Of a stretch of 64,000 nt of DNA, positions 55,622 to 63,023 are shown in pieces. The stretch is from Phormidium tenue FACHB-1052. GTDB taxonomy: Bacteria; Cyanobacteriota; Cyanobacteriia; Phormidesmidales; Phormidesmidaceae. The notes under the pieces were generated by a model, which was given only the letters and a program-made list of their open reading frames with translations, was not told the DNA's origin and did no database searches. The position numbers and the translations under genes were made by a program. The stretch's first letter is position 1, and each line of letters starts with the position of its first letter. Location of the stretch: NCBI RefSeq assembly GCF_014696675.1, contig NZ_JACJQN010000001.1, positions 62,001 to 126,000 of the forward strand. The letters run 5' to 3'.

Positions 55622-56470
55622 GTGGATGAGCTGAGGTCTGCCCTGGAGCTAGCAACAGACGAAGAACTTGAGGCCCTAACAGAAATGTTGTTTCGGCCAC
55701 GCTTTAACCCACTAGATTACCTGCAAAAAGCCGACCCACTGACGGTACAAAGCGGTTCGCGGCAGCAGTGGCTCGATCGCCTAGAACAGCGCTTTCGGTT
55801 TTTGGCGGCGGATGGGCTGACGGTGATCAACGGCCAGAGCCAGCGAGTCAGCTATCGCCAGGCGCTGATTCAGATTTGCCATTACCTCAAGGTGCCTTAC
55901 TTGTCCGCTTGGTCTACCGACGATTTAGAGGCAGAGGTGTTCTTGCACCTGCTACGCAGCAATCTCAAGAAGCTGCCAAAAGCAGAGCGCGATCGCCTAC
56001 AGCAATCGATTCAAACATCTTTACAGGGGTCAGCCCAGTTTCAATCCTTACCCCTAGCCTTGCAGGCTAACCCTTTAAGTCTATTGGCCAAGGGCAGTAG
56101 TGCCGTGGCAATTAGCACAGTCCTACAGCCTTGGCTGCTTCAGCATATTGCTCAGCAAATGGCTTTCCATGTGGCCCGCTACGAAATAACCCGGCAGGCC
56201 GTGATTAAAGGGGGCGGCACAATGTTGACCCAAGTACACCGGCAGTTTGCTCTACGCATGGCCTCCCGAGGGGTAGCCACTAGTGCCGCTCGTTACAGCG
56301 CTACTCGAGCCGTATTTTCGGTGCTAGGGCCAGCGCTGTGGGGCTGGTTTTTAGCTGATTTGGGCTGGCGAGCGATCGCAACTAACTACGGTCGAGTCAT
56401 TCCTGTCGTGTTTACCCTAGCTCAAATTCGCCTAACCCGCTCTGACGATTGGGACTTAGCTCCAGGATAG
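55622..56470 (+). CDS. YaaW family protein
   Basis: This 282-residue protein is similar to the YaaW/UPF0174 family. It begins MDELRSALELATDEELEALT (GTG start at 55622), with FRPRFNPLDYL and RFRFLAADGLTVI next, then SYRQALIQICHYLKVPY. The C-terminal half has AFHVARYEITRQAVIKGGG and a hydrophobic stretch near residues 225-250 (VFSVLGPALWGWFLADLGW). The function is unknown. It is followed by a J-domain protein on the same strand 48 bp later, so a shared transcript is possible. Confidence 0.78.
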   Translation: MDELRSALELATDEELEALTEMLFRPRFNPLDYLQKADPLTVQSGSRQQWLDRLEQRFRFLAADGLTVINGQSQRVSYRQALIQICHYLKVPYLSAWSTDDLEAEVFLHLLRSNLKKLPKAERDRLQQSIQTSLQGSAQFQSLPLALQANPLSLLAKGSSAVAISTVLQPWLLQHIAQQMAFHVARYEITRQAVIKGGGTMLTQVHRQFALRMASRGVATSAARYSATRAVFSVLGPALWGWFLADLGWRAIATNYGRVIPVVFTLAQIRLTRSDDWDLAPG

Positions 56471-56518
56471 GAGCAAACAACCTATACCTCTTGCTAATTG
56501 CCCTGCCAGTGGGACGCC

Positions 56519-57127
56519 ATGCCTGACGCAAACCCGAGACCCAAAACCCACTACGACCAATTAGGGGTTAAGCCTACTGCTAGCCCTCAACAAATTCGGC
56601 GCGCCTTTCGTGACCTCAGCAAGCTCTACCACCCCGATACCACTGACTTGCCCGCCACCGAGGCAACTGAAAAGTTTCAGCAGCTCAACGAAGCCTACGC
56701 CATTCTCAGCAGCCCCGATCGGCGTTGGACTTATGACCAGAAAGTAGGCTACTCTCGCATATCAGTCATGCAGCCTTTGGAGCCACTAAGTCGTCCAGCA
56801 GCCCTCCAGCGACGAGAGCCTGCCAACATGTATCTCGATCCTACTGATCGCCCTCTATCAGCTGGAGAAATTTTTGCCCTATTTATTTTAGGGATCACCT
56901 TTGTAGCTTGCCTAGCCTTAGTGGTCACCGTCAGCCTGACCCGAGGCGACTATACCGCCAATCTAGAGACATTACCCATGCAGTCCAGCCCTGACATTGA
57001 AGTGATTCCAGATCTACAGTCAGAAGCAGAATTTTCAGCAGGGGATACCTCTCTAAAAGCACCTTCCCTTCCAAAAGCGCTGCCTAGCCCAAGATCCCTG
57101 CCATCTGCACCACCCACCTGGCTGTAG
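56519..57127 (+). CDS. J-domain protein with a C-terminal membrane helix
   Basis: This 202-residue protein has a DnaJ-like domain near the N-terminus: THYDQLGVKPTASPQQIRRA, then LSKLYHPDTTDLPA with the HPD tripeptide that stimulates DnaK ATPase, and FQQLNEAYAILSSPDRRWTY. A membrane helix follows at about 118-142 (IFALFILGITFVACLALVVT) and a Pro/Ser-rich tail ends the chain. It lacks the zinc and Gly/Phe parts of a full DnaJ, so it is a specialised co-chaperone anchored in a membrane. The ATG at 56519 was preferred over a TTG upstream. Confidence 0.87.
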   Translation: MPDANPRPKTHYDQLGVKPTASPQQIRRAFRDLSKLYHPDTTDLPATEATEKFQQLNEAYAILSSPDRRWTYDQKVGYSRISVMQPLEPLSRPAALQRREPANMYLDPTDRPLSAGEIFALFILGITFVACLALVVTVSLTRGDYTANLETLPMQSSPDIEVIPDLQSEAEFSAGDTSLKAPSLPKALPSPRSLPSAPPTWL

Positions 57128-57169
57128 ATACGTATTGCTATTTACTCCTTATTCCTGTGACCCACGGCT

Positions 57170-57442
57170 ATGGCACTTCCCTCCGCAACCACACCTCTCT
57201 ATAACTACCCGCTGCCCGACATCGAAGCTTGGCTACGACAGCAGGGTTGTACCCAAGACAGCGATGCCCCCCACTGTTGGCACGTGATTCGTTCCCGATG
57301 GGAAGCTGAGATTCTACTTGAAACCGACTGCATTGTGGTGCGCTATATCAGTGCCGGGTCAGACAACAAAGACATTCAGCGCGTGTTTAAGTATTCCTTA
57401 AGCCGACAAGATTTGGAAGCGGCTATTTTCTCCGGCCCTTAG
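57170..57442 (+). CDS. DUF3143 domain protein
   Basis: This 90-residue protein matches the cyanobacterial DUF3143 family: PLYNYPLPDIEAWLRQQGC, then HCWHVIRSRWEAEILLETD and VFKYSLSRQDLEAAIFSGP. The family is largely confined to cyanobacteria and plastid-bearing lineages and has no known function. It lies 42 bp after the J-domain gene on the same strand, a pairing that fits an operon. Confidence 0.87.
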   Translation: MALPSATTPLYNYPLPDIEAWLRQQGCTQDSDAPHCWHVIRSRWEAEILLETDCIVVRYISAGSDNKDIQRVFKYSLSRQDLEAAIFSGP

Positions 57443-58466
57443 GAGTAAAATTTACTATTTGGCACATCACATCAGATTATGCTGTCAGCCTAGATAGCAT
57501 AGGCAAGACGAGTTCTAGAAGGTCGTTTTAGAAAATTCGTTCTGCATCATTAGACATTTAATGCTACAGAACAGCCTCTTTTTATAAGGAGATTTGGAAT
57601 TACTTCCCAAAAATAATTTGAAGAATATTGCCCATTTCTAAGGAAAGGGTAAAAGTTTTTAAATCACTTCTACACTTTTTGCCCTAGATAATAAGTTGCC
57701 TCGCCAAGCGCCTTAACCCGATCTAGGTGCAGCCCAAGACCCACCAAATTAGTTTTCATCAAAATAGATCATAAGTGTTGCTGAACAGAAGGCTAAACAG
57801 TTTTCTAGATAACTACTAAAGCTTCTGTTTTTAGTGGGGGTTGCATACTTTTTTTGAGGCGTGCACTTTCATGCTTTCGTCGGTCATTAGATCCTGCACG
57901 GAAAATTGGCTCAATAAACATTAAGAGCAGATCGTGCTTGCATAACCCTGTCGATAAATCGCACTTAGCCGCGATGCTGGCCTGAGAGAAAGAGGTCAGT
58001 CTTGCAACCTAGGGAAGGCTACGTTAAGTATTTTTCGTCACATTTTACTCCAGCTTTATAAAGGCATTTCGTGTATACACATGGCTAAGCCATTGATTGC
58101 CATCAAGCCCATGCCGACATAAGAAGTTTCACAGAAGGCCTATATTTTTTTGAGTGTTATTTACAGGCACTTCACAAAGCTGCCGCAAGATCGTGATTAA
58201 ATTTAGGTTAATAGAAGGCAAAGAGAAGTTATATCCAGATTATGGAAAGCTGTTTAAGGAGGACTTTCGTTCTGTAGAACTTGTCCAGACTGGTCAGCTT
58301 CGTACCCAGTTTTGGTTCCCGTTAATAGGCGCAATGTTGGCGCTGCGGTCTACAAAGCCTCGCATGTGCGCTTCTAGGAAGGCAATTTCTCTCGACAGAC
58401 GTTGGTACGTCTACATTCAAAAAATCTGTCCCAAAAAACATCTTTTACACTTTTTTAGGAGGAGAT
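57443..58466. other. 1-kb AT-rich region without a recognised gene
   Basis: This stretch is visibly lower in GC than the rest of the window and carries many A/T runs (for example TTTTTTGAGGCG near 57850 and TATATTTTTTTGAG near 58145). The longest plus frame (58154-58483) has unusual residue content and looks unlikely to be real. I saw no tRNA, palindrome or repeat that explains it. It could be a decayed gene, a long leader of the next gene, or foreign DNA. Confidence 0.5.
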
Positions 58467-59180
58467 ATGACAGCTTTAAATGAATCTCAAACTGAGATCC
58501 ACCAGAAAAGTAATCAACATAGATACAATATTTGGCTAAACTTTATTGTTGCGCTACTAGCTACCAATCTGCTCAGTATTTATATCGTTACTGATGGCAA
58601 CACTGACTTAGGATTCGTGTTCCAGGAAGATGGTGTTCTTGAGAGCTTAAGCGCCGTCTTCTATTTTTTGGCTGCGGGCATTTTTGCTTTTGGTTTTAAA
58701 GCTAAAACTGCTCCTCTAAGGTTTTGGTGCCTATTTTTTGCGGTTCTGCTATTTATGGTTGGCGGTGAAGAAATTAGCTGGGGCCAGCGCGTCTTCGGCA
58801 TCGCCACTCCGGAGTCTTTAGAATCTGTCAATCTTCAAAATGAGTTCAACATTCATAATATTGATGGAATTCATCAACATGTTCGTATGGTTGGGGTGGC
58901 TTTTGTAGGACTCTTCTGTTTTCTTATTCCCATCTCAAATCGTGTCAGTCAGAAAATGAATCAATTCTACGTCCAATGGGGCGTGCCTCTGTTTCCTCTA
59001 AATATGGCTTGGCTAGTCGTGCTTTCTATACTATTTATGGTTATCCCACGAGCCATCAATTTGCCAGAAATTTTTGTTCTAGATGAAATTGGGGAATTCC
59101 TGCTTTCCTTTGCCTGGATTCCTTTTGCCCTCAATAATTCTTTAGGCGCTCGTTTTAACAGGTTGGAGTACAACCCCTAG
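58467..59180 (+). CDS. Membrane protein of unknown function
   Basis: This 237-residue protein has about six hydrophobic segments (LNFIVALLATNLLSIYIVT, SAVFYFLAAGIFAFGF, FWCLFFAVLLFMVGG, MVGVAFVGLFCFLIP, LNMAWLVVLSILFMVIP and a C-terminal stretch). Between segments 3 and 4 lies a conserved-looking GGEEISWGQRVFGIATPESL followed by LQNEFNIHNIDGIHQHVR. The acidic pair in GGEEISWG and the His-rich loop could be a catalytic or metal site. An ideal AGGAGG lies just before the ATG. The region is more AT-rich than its neighbours, with less biased codon use. No family name was recognised. Confidence 0.8.
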   Translation: MTALNESQTEIHQKSNQHRYNIWLNFIVALLATNLLSIYIVTDGNTDLGFVFQEDGVLESLSAVFYFLAAGIFAFGFKAKTAPLRFWCLFFAVLLFMVGGEEISWGQRVFGIATPESLESVNLQNEFNIHNIDGIHQHVRMVGVAFVGLFCFLIPISNRVSQKMNQFYVQWGVPLFPLNMAWLVVLSILFMVIPRAINLPEIFVLDEIGEFLLSFAWIPFALNNSLGARFNRLEYNP

Positions 59181-59259
59181 ACCCAAAGGTTTTTTCGCTC
59201 CTAAACCCCAAAATCTGCCAGGGTTGAGAGCCTTGTTAGCACCACCGGAATCTCAACTG

Positions 59260-59325
59260 CTCAAATAAAGTAAAGTAGTGTGCGGAACAGCGAACTGTTC
59301 CGCACACTACTTTACTTTATTTGAG
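59260..59325. repeat. Perfect 31-bp inverted repeat with a 4-base loop next to tRNA-Leu
   Basis: The left arm at 59260-59290 (starting CTCAAATAAAGTAAAG and ending GCGGAACAG) is followed by the loop CGAA (59291-59294) and an exact complement at 59295-59325. The 66-bp hairpin is flawless and lies two bases after the 3' end of the minus-strand tRNA-Leu. It has no T-run beyond the stem. It may terminate or cap the tRNA transcript, or be an inserted palindrome. Confidence 0.85.
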
Positions 59326-59327
59326 AA

Positions 59328-59409
59328 TGCGGATGAAAGGACTTGAACCTTCACGTCCGAAGACACTAGAACCTAAATCTAGCGCGTCTACCAATTCCGC
59401 CACATCCGC
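59328..59409 (-). tRNA. tRNA-Leu (anticodon UAG)
   Basis: The minus strand folds as an 82-nt class II tRNA: 7-bp acceptor stem GCGGATG/CATCCGC, D-arm GCGGAATTGGTAGACGC, anticodon stem-loop CTAGA-TTTAGGT-TCTAG giving anticodon UAG, a long variable arm (TGTCTTCGGACG), T-arm GAAGG-TTCAAGT-CCTTT, and discriminator A. The CCA end is not encoded, as usual in many cyanobacterial tRNA genes. It reads CUN leucine codons. Confidence 0.95.
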
Positions 59410-59486
59410 GTTCGGTCATTTAGCATAGCAAACAACGGCGGACTATGGGAACCTTTAAACCCGTTTTTTAAAACTATTTTTTTAGC

Positions 59487-59735
59487 TCAGGCCAAGACGT
59501 ACGAGTTGAGCTGGCTCACCAATTCTGACGGAAGATTGCTGGGACGGTAACTAGCGCCTAATGCCTGCCAGCGCTGAAATACACTGTGGTGGAGAACCGC
59601 ATCCGGAGGAATGTTACGGCGGTGGAGACCTGTCAGTCGCAACAGCCAAGAGATAGGTTCTACGGGGACTAAAGCCGTTGGGTTTGGGCGAATGCTAAGT
59701 GCCTGAGATAATAGCTGCCATCTGTCGCTAGCCAC
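59487..59735 (-). CDS. Small hypothetical protein coupled to rnhB
   Basis: This 82-residue protein starts with GTG at 59735 and overlaps the end of rnhB by 8 bp, with AAAGGG just ahead as a ribosome-binding candidate. It reads WQLLSQALSIRPNPTALVPV, then PISWLLRLTGLHRRNIPPDAV and a tail ending LPSELVSQLNSYVLA. It looks soluble and has no recognisable domain. Since it follows RNase E and RNase HII without a gap, it may act in RNA or DNA maintenance, but this is inference from context. No homologous family was recalled. Confidence 0.6.
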   Translation of the reverse strand: MASDRWQLLSQALSIRPNPTALVPVEPISWLLRLTGLHRRNIPPDAVLHHSVFQRWQALGASYRPSNLPSELVSQLNSYVLA

Positions 59736-60324
59736 ACCCTTTGAAGGAACGGCGGTGCTGGGGCGTGGGGCCTAGCGTTTGCAGAGCTAGGCGATGGGCA
59801 GAGCTGCCATAGCCTTTGTTACGAGCTAGGTGGTAACCGGGATAGCGGCGATCGAGGCGCACAATGAGGCGATCGCGCCATACCTTAGCCAAGATACTGG
59901 CGGCGGCAATCTCGGTGTGAATGCGATCGCCTTGTACCACCGTTTGCTGGGGGCAGGGTAAGTGAGGAATAGGCTGATTGCCGTCAACTAGACAGAGATC
60001 TGGCAGAGTAGACAGGCGACACAATGCCCGATACATCGCTAAAAGACTGGCATGGAGAATATTCAGTCGCTCAATGTCGTGGATGGTGGCTAAGCCCAGG
60101 GCATAGTCTGTGGCCAGCCGCTGGATAGGCTCCACCAAGCTTTCGCGGCGGGCTGCGCTCAGGCGCTTGCTGTCGGTCACCCCTAGCGCCTGAAGCTGCC
60201 CACAGGCCTGCGGCGACAGCACCACCGCCGCTGCTACCACTGGCCCAAATAGACACCCTCGCCCCACCTCATCGACCCCGGCAATCTTAGCCGCCGGGGA
60301 ATGCTCAAAAGTCTCAGGGGTCAA
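59728..60324 (-). CDS. rnhB: Ribonuclease HII
   Basis: This 198-residue endonuclease removes RNA from RNA-DNA hybrids, including single ribonucleotides left in DNA. The active-site start IAGVDEVGRGCLFGPVVAAA gives the Asp-Glu pair; the later Asp in CLVDGNQPIP and EIAAASILAKVWRDRL complete the catalytic set. The start appears to be TTG at 60324, only 3 bp after the RNase E stop, so it is probably translated from the RNase E message. Three genes (RNase E, RNase HII, 82-aa protein) run without gaps. Confidence 0.95.
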   Translation of the reverse strand: MTPETFEHSPAAKIAGVDEVGRGCLFGPVVAAAVVLSPQACGQLQALGVTDSKRLSAARRESLVEPIQRLATDYALGLATIHDIERLNILHASLLAMYRALCRLSTLPDLCLVDGNQPIPHLPCPQQTVVQGDRIHTEIAAASILAKVWRDRLIVRLDRRYPGYHLARNKGYGSSAHRLALQTLGPTPQHRRSFKGCG

Positions 60325-60327
60325 AAC

Positions 60328-62460
60328 CTACTCGTCGCCACCATCACCAGCGGAGGAGGAACGACGGCGGCGGCGACGGCGCACGCTGCTAGACGATTCT
60401 TCTGGCTCAGCTTCGGGGGTGACCTCTACGGGGTTTAGTTGAATAACAGGGGCAGGTTCGATAGTCGGCTCTGGAGTTGAGGCGATCGCGTCAAGAGGCA
60501 TGACCTCAGCTTCCTGGGCTTGAGCACGGGCCGAGCGCGTGCGCACGGTGCGGCTAGGAGACGGCTTGGGCGCTGGGGGCGCTGGTTCAGTCACACCCAC
60601 CAGCGGCACTTCGACAGCAGTCTCTGCCGAAGTTTCCATTGGGGTTAGAGACACAATCTCGGGTGGAGCCTGCCCTGGCAACACCACCGACACCATCACG
60701 TTGCGAGGGTCAGCCACCTCTTGGGTCGACAGCACCATGGGTGAAATTCCCATCATGGCGTAGATACGCTGCTCATCGGGGGTCATTTCGACGGTTACCA
60801 CTTGAGGGGGCACAGCGGACTTCCGATTCCGAGACGGATCGCTTTGTGAATCGGTTCGTCCCCCAGTTCGCCCGCGCCCGCGAGGCACAGCCTTTTCATC
60901 TTCAGGCTTAGGAGATACTAGCGGTGTCAGCGACTCAATCGGCTCTTTAAAGTCAAGCGGAGCCGGCCCACTGTCTTTCACAACAGGCAATTCTTTACCG
61001 TTGCTGCGAGTCGGCAATGGATCGCGGCGGCGACGGCGGCGGTTGTTGCCGCGACCCGATTTGTCTTGATAGCTAGGGTGATTACCCAAATCTAGCTCTT
61101 GCAGGTCAGGACGACTATCAAAGTCGCTCGGATCGCCGGGGGGAAGTGGCGCTAGCTGAGGAGCCGGACTTACCCCAGAGGTCAGAGCGCGAGGGGCAAC
61201 TTCATTGCCATTGTCCATAGGCACCTCACCGGGCAGATGCACCAGATGACCCAAACCACCGCAGGTGGGACAAGGACGCCCAAACAGCTCATAGATATTT
61301 TGACCCTGACGCTTACGGGTTAGCTCTACTAGACCCAGCTCAGACAGTTGCGAAATTTGGGGCCGCGCTTTGTCAGAACGCAGGGCTTTGGTGAAATGTT
61401 CAAGCACTTGCAGCTTGTCACGCCGCGAGTCCATATCGATAAAGTCAACGACGATCACCCCGGCAATATTGCGCAGGCGCAGCTGCCGGGCAATCTCAGC
61501 GGCGGCTTCGCAGTTAGTCCACAGGACAGTTTCGCGAGCAGTGGCAGAGCGCGTAAAAGAGCCAGAGTTGACGTCAACCACCGTCAGCGCTTCGGTGCGC
61601 TCAATAATGATGTAGCCGCCGGAGGGCAAGTCTACCCTCGGCTTGAGAGCCTCGCGAATGGCGGCATTGACTCGAAAATATTCCAGAATGGGAATGCGCT
61701 CGCGGTGGTGGTCGATCAGTACCCCAGCGGGCACTTGGCCATCGCTCCAGTTGGCCAGATGTTGCTTTACCCGCTTCATGCCGGTGCTAGAATCGGTCAC
61801 AATGCGGTTAACTTCAGCGTTGTAGGCGTCGCGCAGCACTCGCTGAATAAAGTCGTCGTCGCGATTGAGCAGAGCCGGAGGACGAGTGCTCAAAGCCTGT
61901 TGCTGAATGCTTTCCCACTGCTTTTGCAGGGTTTCTAGATCTTCAATAATGGCATTTTCGCTAATGCCCTCGGCTTCGGTACGCACCAGCAGCCCCATGC
62001 CCGCCGGTTTGATCAAAATAGCTAAGGCCCGCAGGCGGTTGCGCTCGCTCTCGCTGCGAATGCGCCGTGATAGGTTGACTCCACGCCCTGAGGGCATCAG
62101 GACTAGATATCGCCCCGGCAGGCTGATGTTGCCAGTCAGCCGAGGCCCTTTGTTGCCCGTGGGCTCCTTCATGATCTGCACCAGCACTTTTTGCTGGGGC
62201 ACGACCAACTCGGTAATGGAACCAGCGCTGCGCTTTAGCTTTAGGGGCCCTAGATCCGTGACGTGCATAAAGCCGTTGCGCTCGCTGTCGCCAATATTGA
62301 CGAAGGCAGCATCAATGCCGGGCAGCACGTTTTCTACGGTGCCTAAATAAATATCGCTGACCTGGTGGCTACCGGTAGCCACAATCAACTCTTGAATCTG
62401 ATCTTCAGAAAAAACCGCAGCGATCCGGTTTTGCTCAGCAATAACAATCTGCTTCGGCAT
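60328..62460 (-). CDS. rne: Ribonuclease E
   Basis: RNase E cuts AU-rich single-stranded RNA and starts mRNA decay and rRNA/tRNA processing. It has an S1 domain (DIYLGTVENVLPGIDAAFVN, GFMHVTDLG, about 37-75). The RNase E/G core follows with the catalytic LTVVDVNSGSF and VVDFIDMDSRRDK Asp pair, and a Zn-link CPTCGG (about residue 400). The ~300-residue C-terminal part is disordered and charged and ends in a run of Arg followed by SSSAGDGGDE. An Arg-rich end of this kind recruits polynucleotide phosphorylase in cyanobacteria (known for Anabaena). The long leader with a dyad suggests autoregulation by 5' UTR cutting. The 710 residues match the cyanobacterial type. Confidence 0.96.
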   Translation of the reverse strand: MPKQIVIAEQNRIAAVFSEDQIQELIVATGSHQVSDIYLGTVENVLPGIDAAFVNIGDSERNGFMHVTDLGPLKLKRSAGSITELVVPQQKVLVQIMKEPTGNKGPRLTGNISLPGRYLVLMPSGRGVNLSRRIRSESERNRLRALAILIKPAGMGLLVRTEAEGISENAIIEDLETLQKQWESIQQQALSTRPPALLNRDDDFIQRVLRDAYNAEVNRIVTDSSTGMKRVKQHLANWSDGQVPAGVLIDHHRERIPILEYFRVNAAIREALKPRVDLPSGGYIIIERTEALTVVDVNSGSFTRSATARETVLWTNCEAAAEIARQLRLRNIAGVIVVDFIDMDSRRDKLQVLEHFTKALRSDKARPQISQLSELGLVELTRKRQGQNIYELFGRPCPTCGGLGHLVHLPGEVPMDNGNEVAPRALTSGVSPAPQLAPLPPGDPSDFDSRPDLQELDLGNHPSYQDKSGRGNNRRRRRRDPLPTRSNGKELPVVKDSGPAPLDFKEPIESLTPLVSPKPEDEKAVPRGRGRTGGRTDSQSDPSRNRKSAVPPQVVTVEMTPDEQRIYAMMGISPMVLSTQEVADPRNVMVSVVLPGQAPPEIVSLTPMETSAETAVEVPLVGVTEPAPPAPKPSPSRTVRTRSARAQAQEAEVMPLDAIASTPEPTIEPAPVIQLNPVEVTPEAEPEESSSSVRRRRRRRSSSAGDGGDE

Positions 62461-63023
62461 CCAAATTCCTCATACGACGCTCACCAGGGAGAATAAAGTC
62501 TGCTTTTCCCGCCCTGAGAGGGTGATTTGGCCATTCACCAGCCACGTCAACACCGCTACTGAGCGATCGGAAAACTCGTTTGCAAAGGTTTTGCAATAGA
62601 ATTCATTGCGACATCGCAATAAACCCTGCTTCCTAAGGGCATGCACAGATTCCCTAACTCGCTGGGCGACTCTAAGAATTCTTGTTCGTACTGGATCTCG
62701 TTTGCGCTAGATCTGCTTGGGATAAACCGCACAAGCTGAACAAAAACTCTAACAGAAGCACTTAGCGCTAAGGTTGTGTAGCTGCTTAAGACACTTGCTA
62801 TGCACCTTTGCTCAGGTACATTAGCTCCTGCTGAGTGCATTATAGCGCCAAGCAGCCGCAGCAACACGATGTTGCGTATCTTTCTACCACAGGTGGAGCA
62901 AATTTGCACCTGTGATATTGAACGTGGCTTGCAATATTGCACTGAGACCCGCAACAAAAAGGGCGGGGCGATCGCGGCCCTAACTGTGCCCGCGATCGCC
63001 CCGCCCTCTAGGCTTTAAGTTGA
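62461..63023 (-). promoter_or_regulatory. Long leader of the RNase E gene with nested dyad
   Basis: The 563 bases between RNase J and RNase E hold no convincing gene. At 62888-62914 CACAGGTG and CACCTGTG form an inverted repeat with an inner GCAAATTTGC palindrome (62898-62907). Long 5' leaders controlling rne through RNase E cutting are known in bacteria; whether this one works that way is inference. GAGG lies seven bases before the ATG. Confidence 0.5.
62956..63006 (-). terminator. Rho-independent terminator of the RNase J gene
   Basis: Reading the minus strand, a 16-bp GC-rich stem (62991-63006 with 62961-62976, containing HIP1 GCGATCGC) and a 14-nt loop are followed by five T residues (62960-62956). 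It lies 17 bp past the stop of the RNase J gene and separates it from the RNase E transcript. Confidence 0.88.

Noticed and set aside
58154-58483. 109-codon plus-strand frame before the membrane protein
   Set aside because: The start region is T-rich without a ribosome-binding site, it overlaps the real start at 58467, and the residues look random.
62556-62957. 133-codon minus-strand frame in the RNase E leader
   Set aside because: No ribosome-binding site, uneven composition, and it covers the dyad in the leader.
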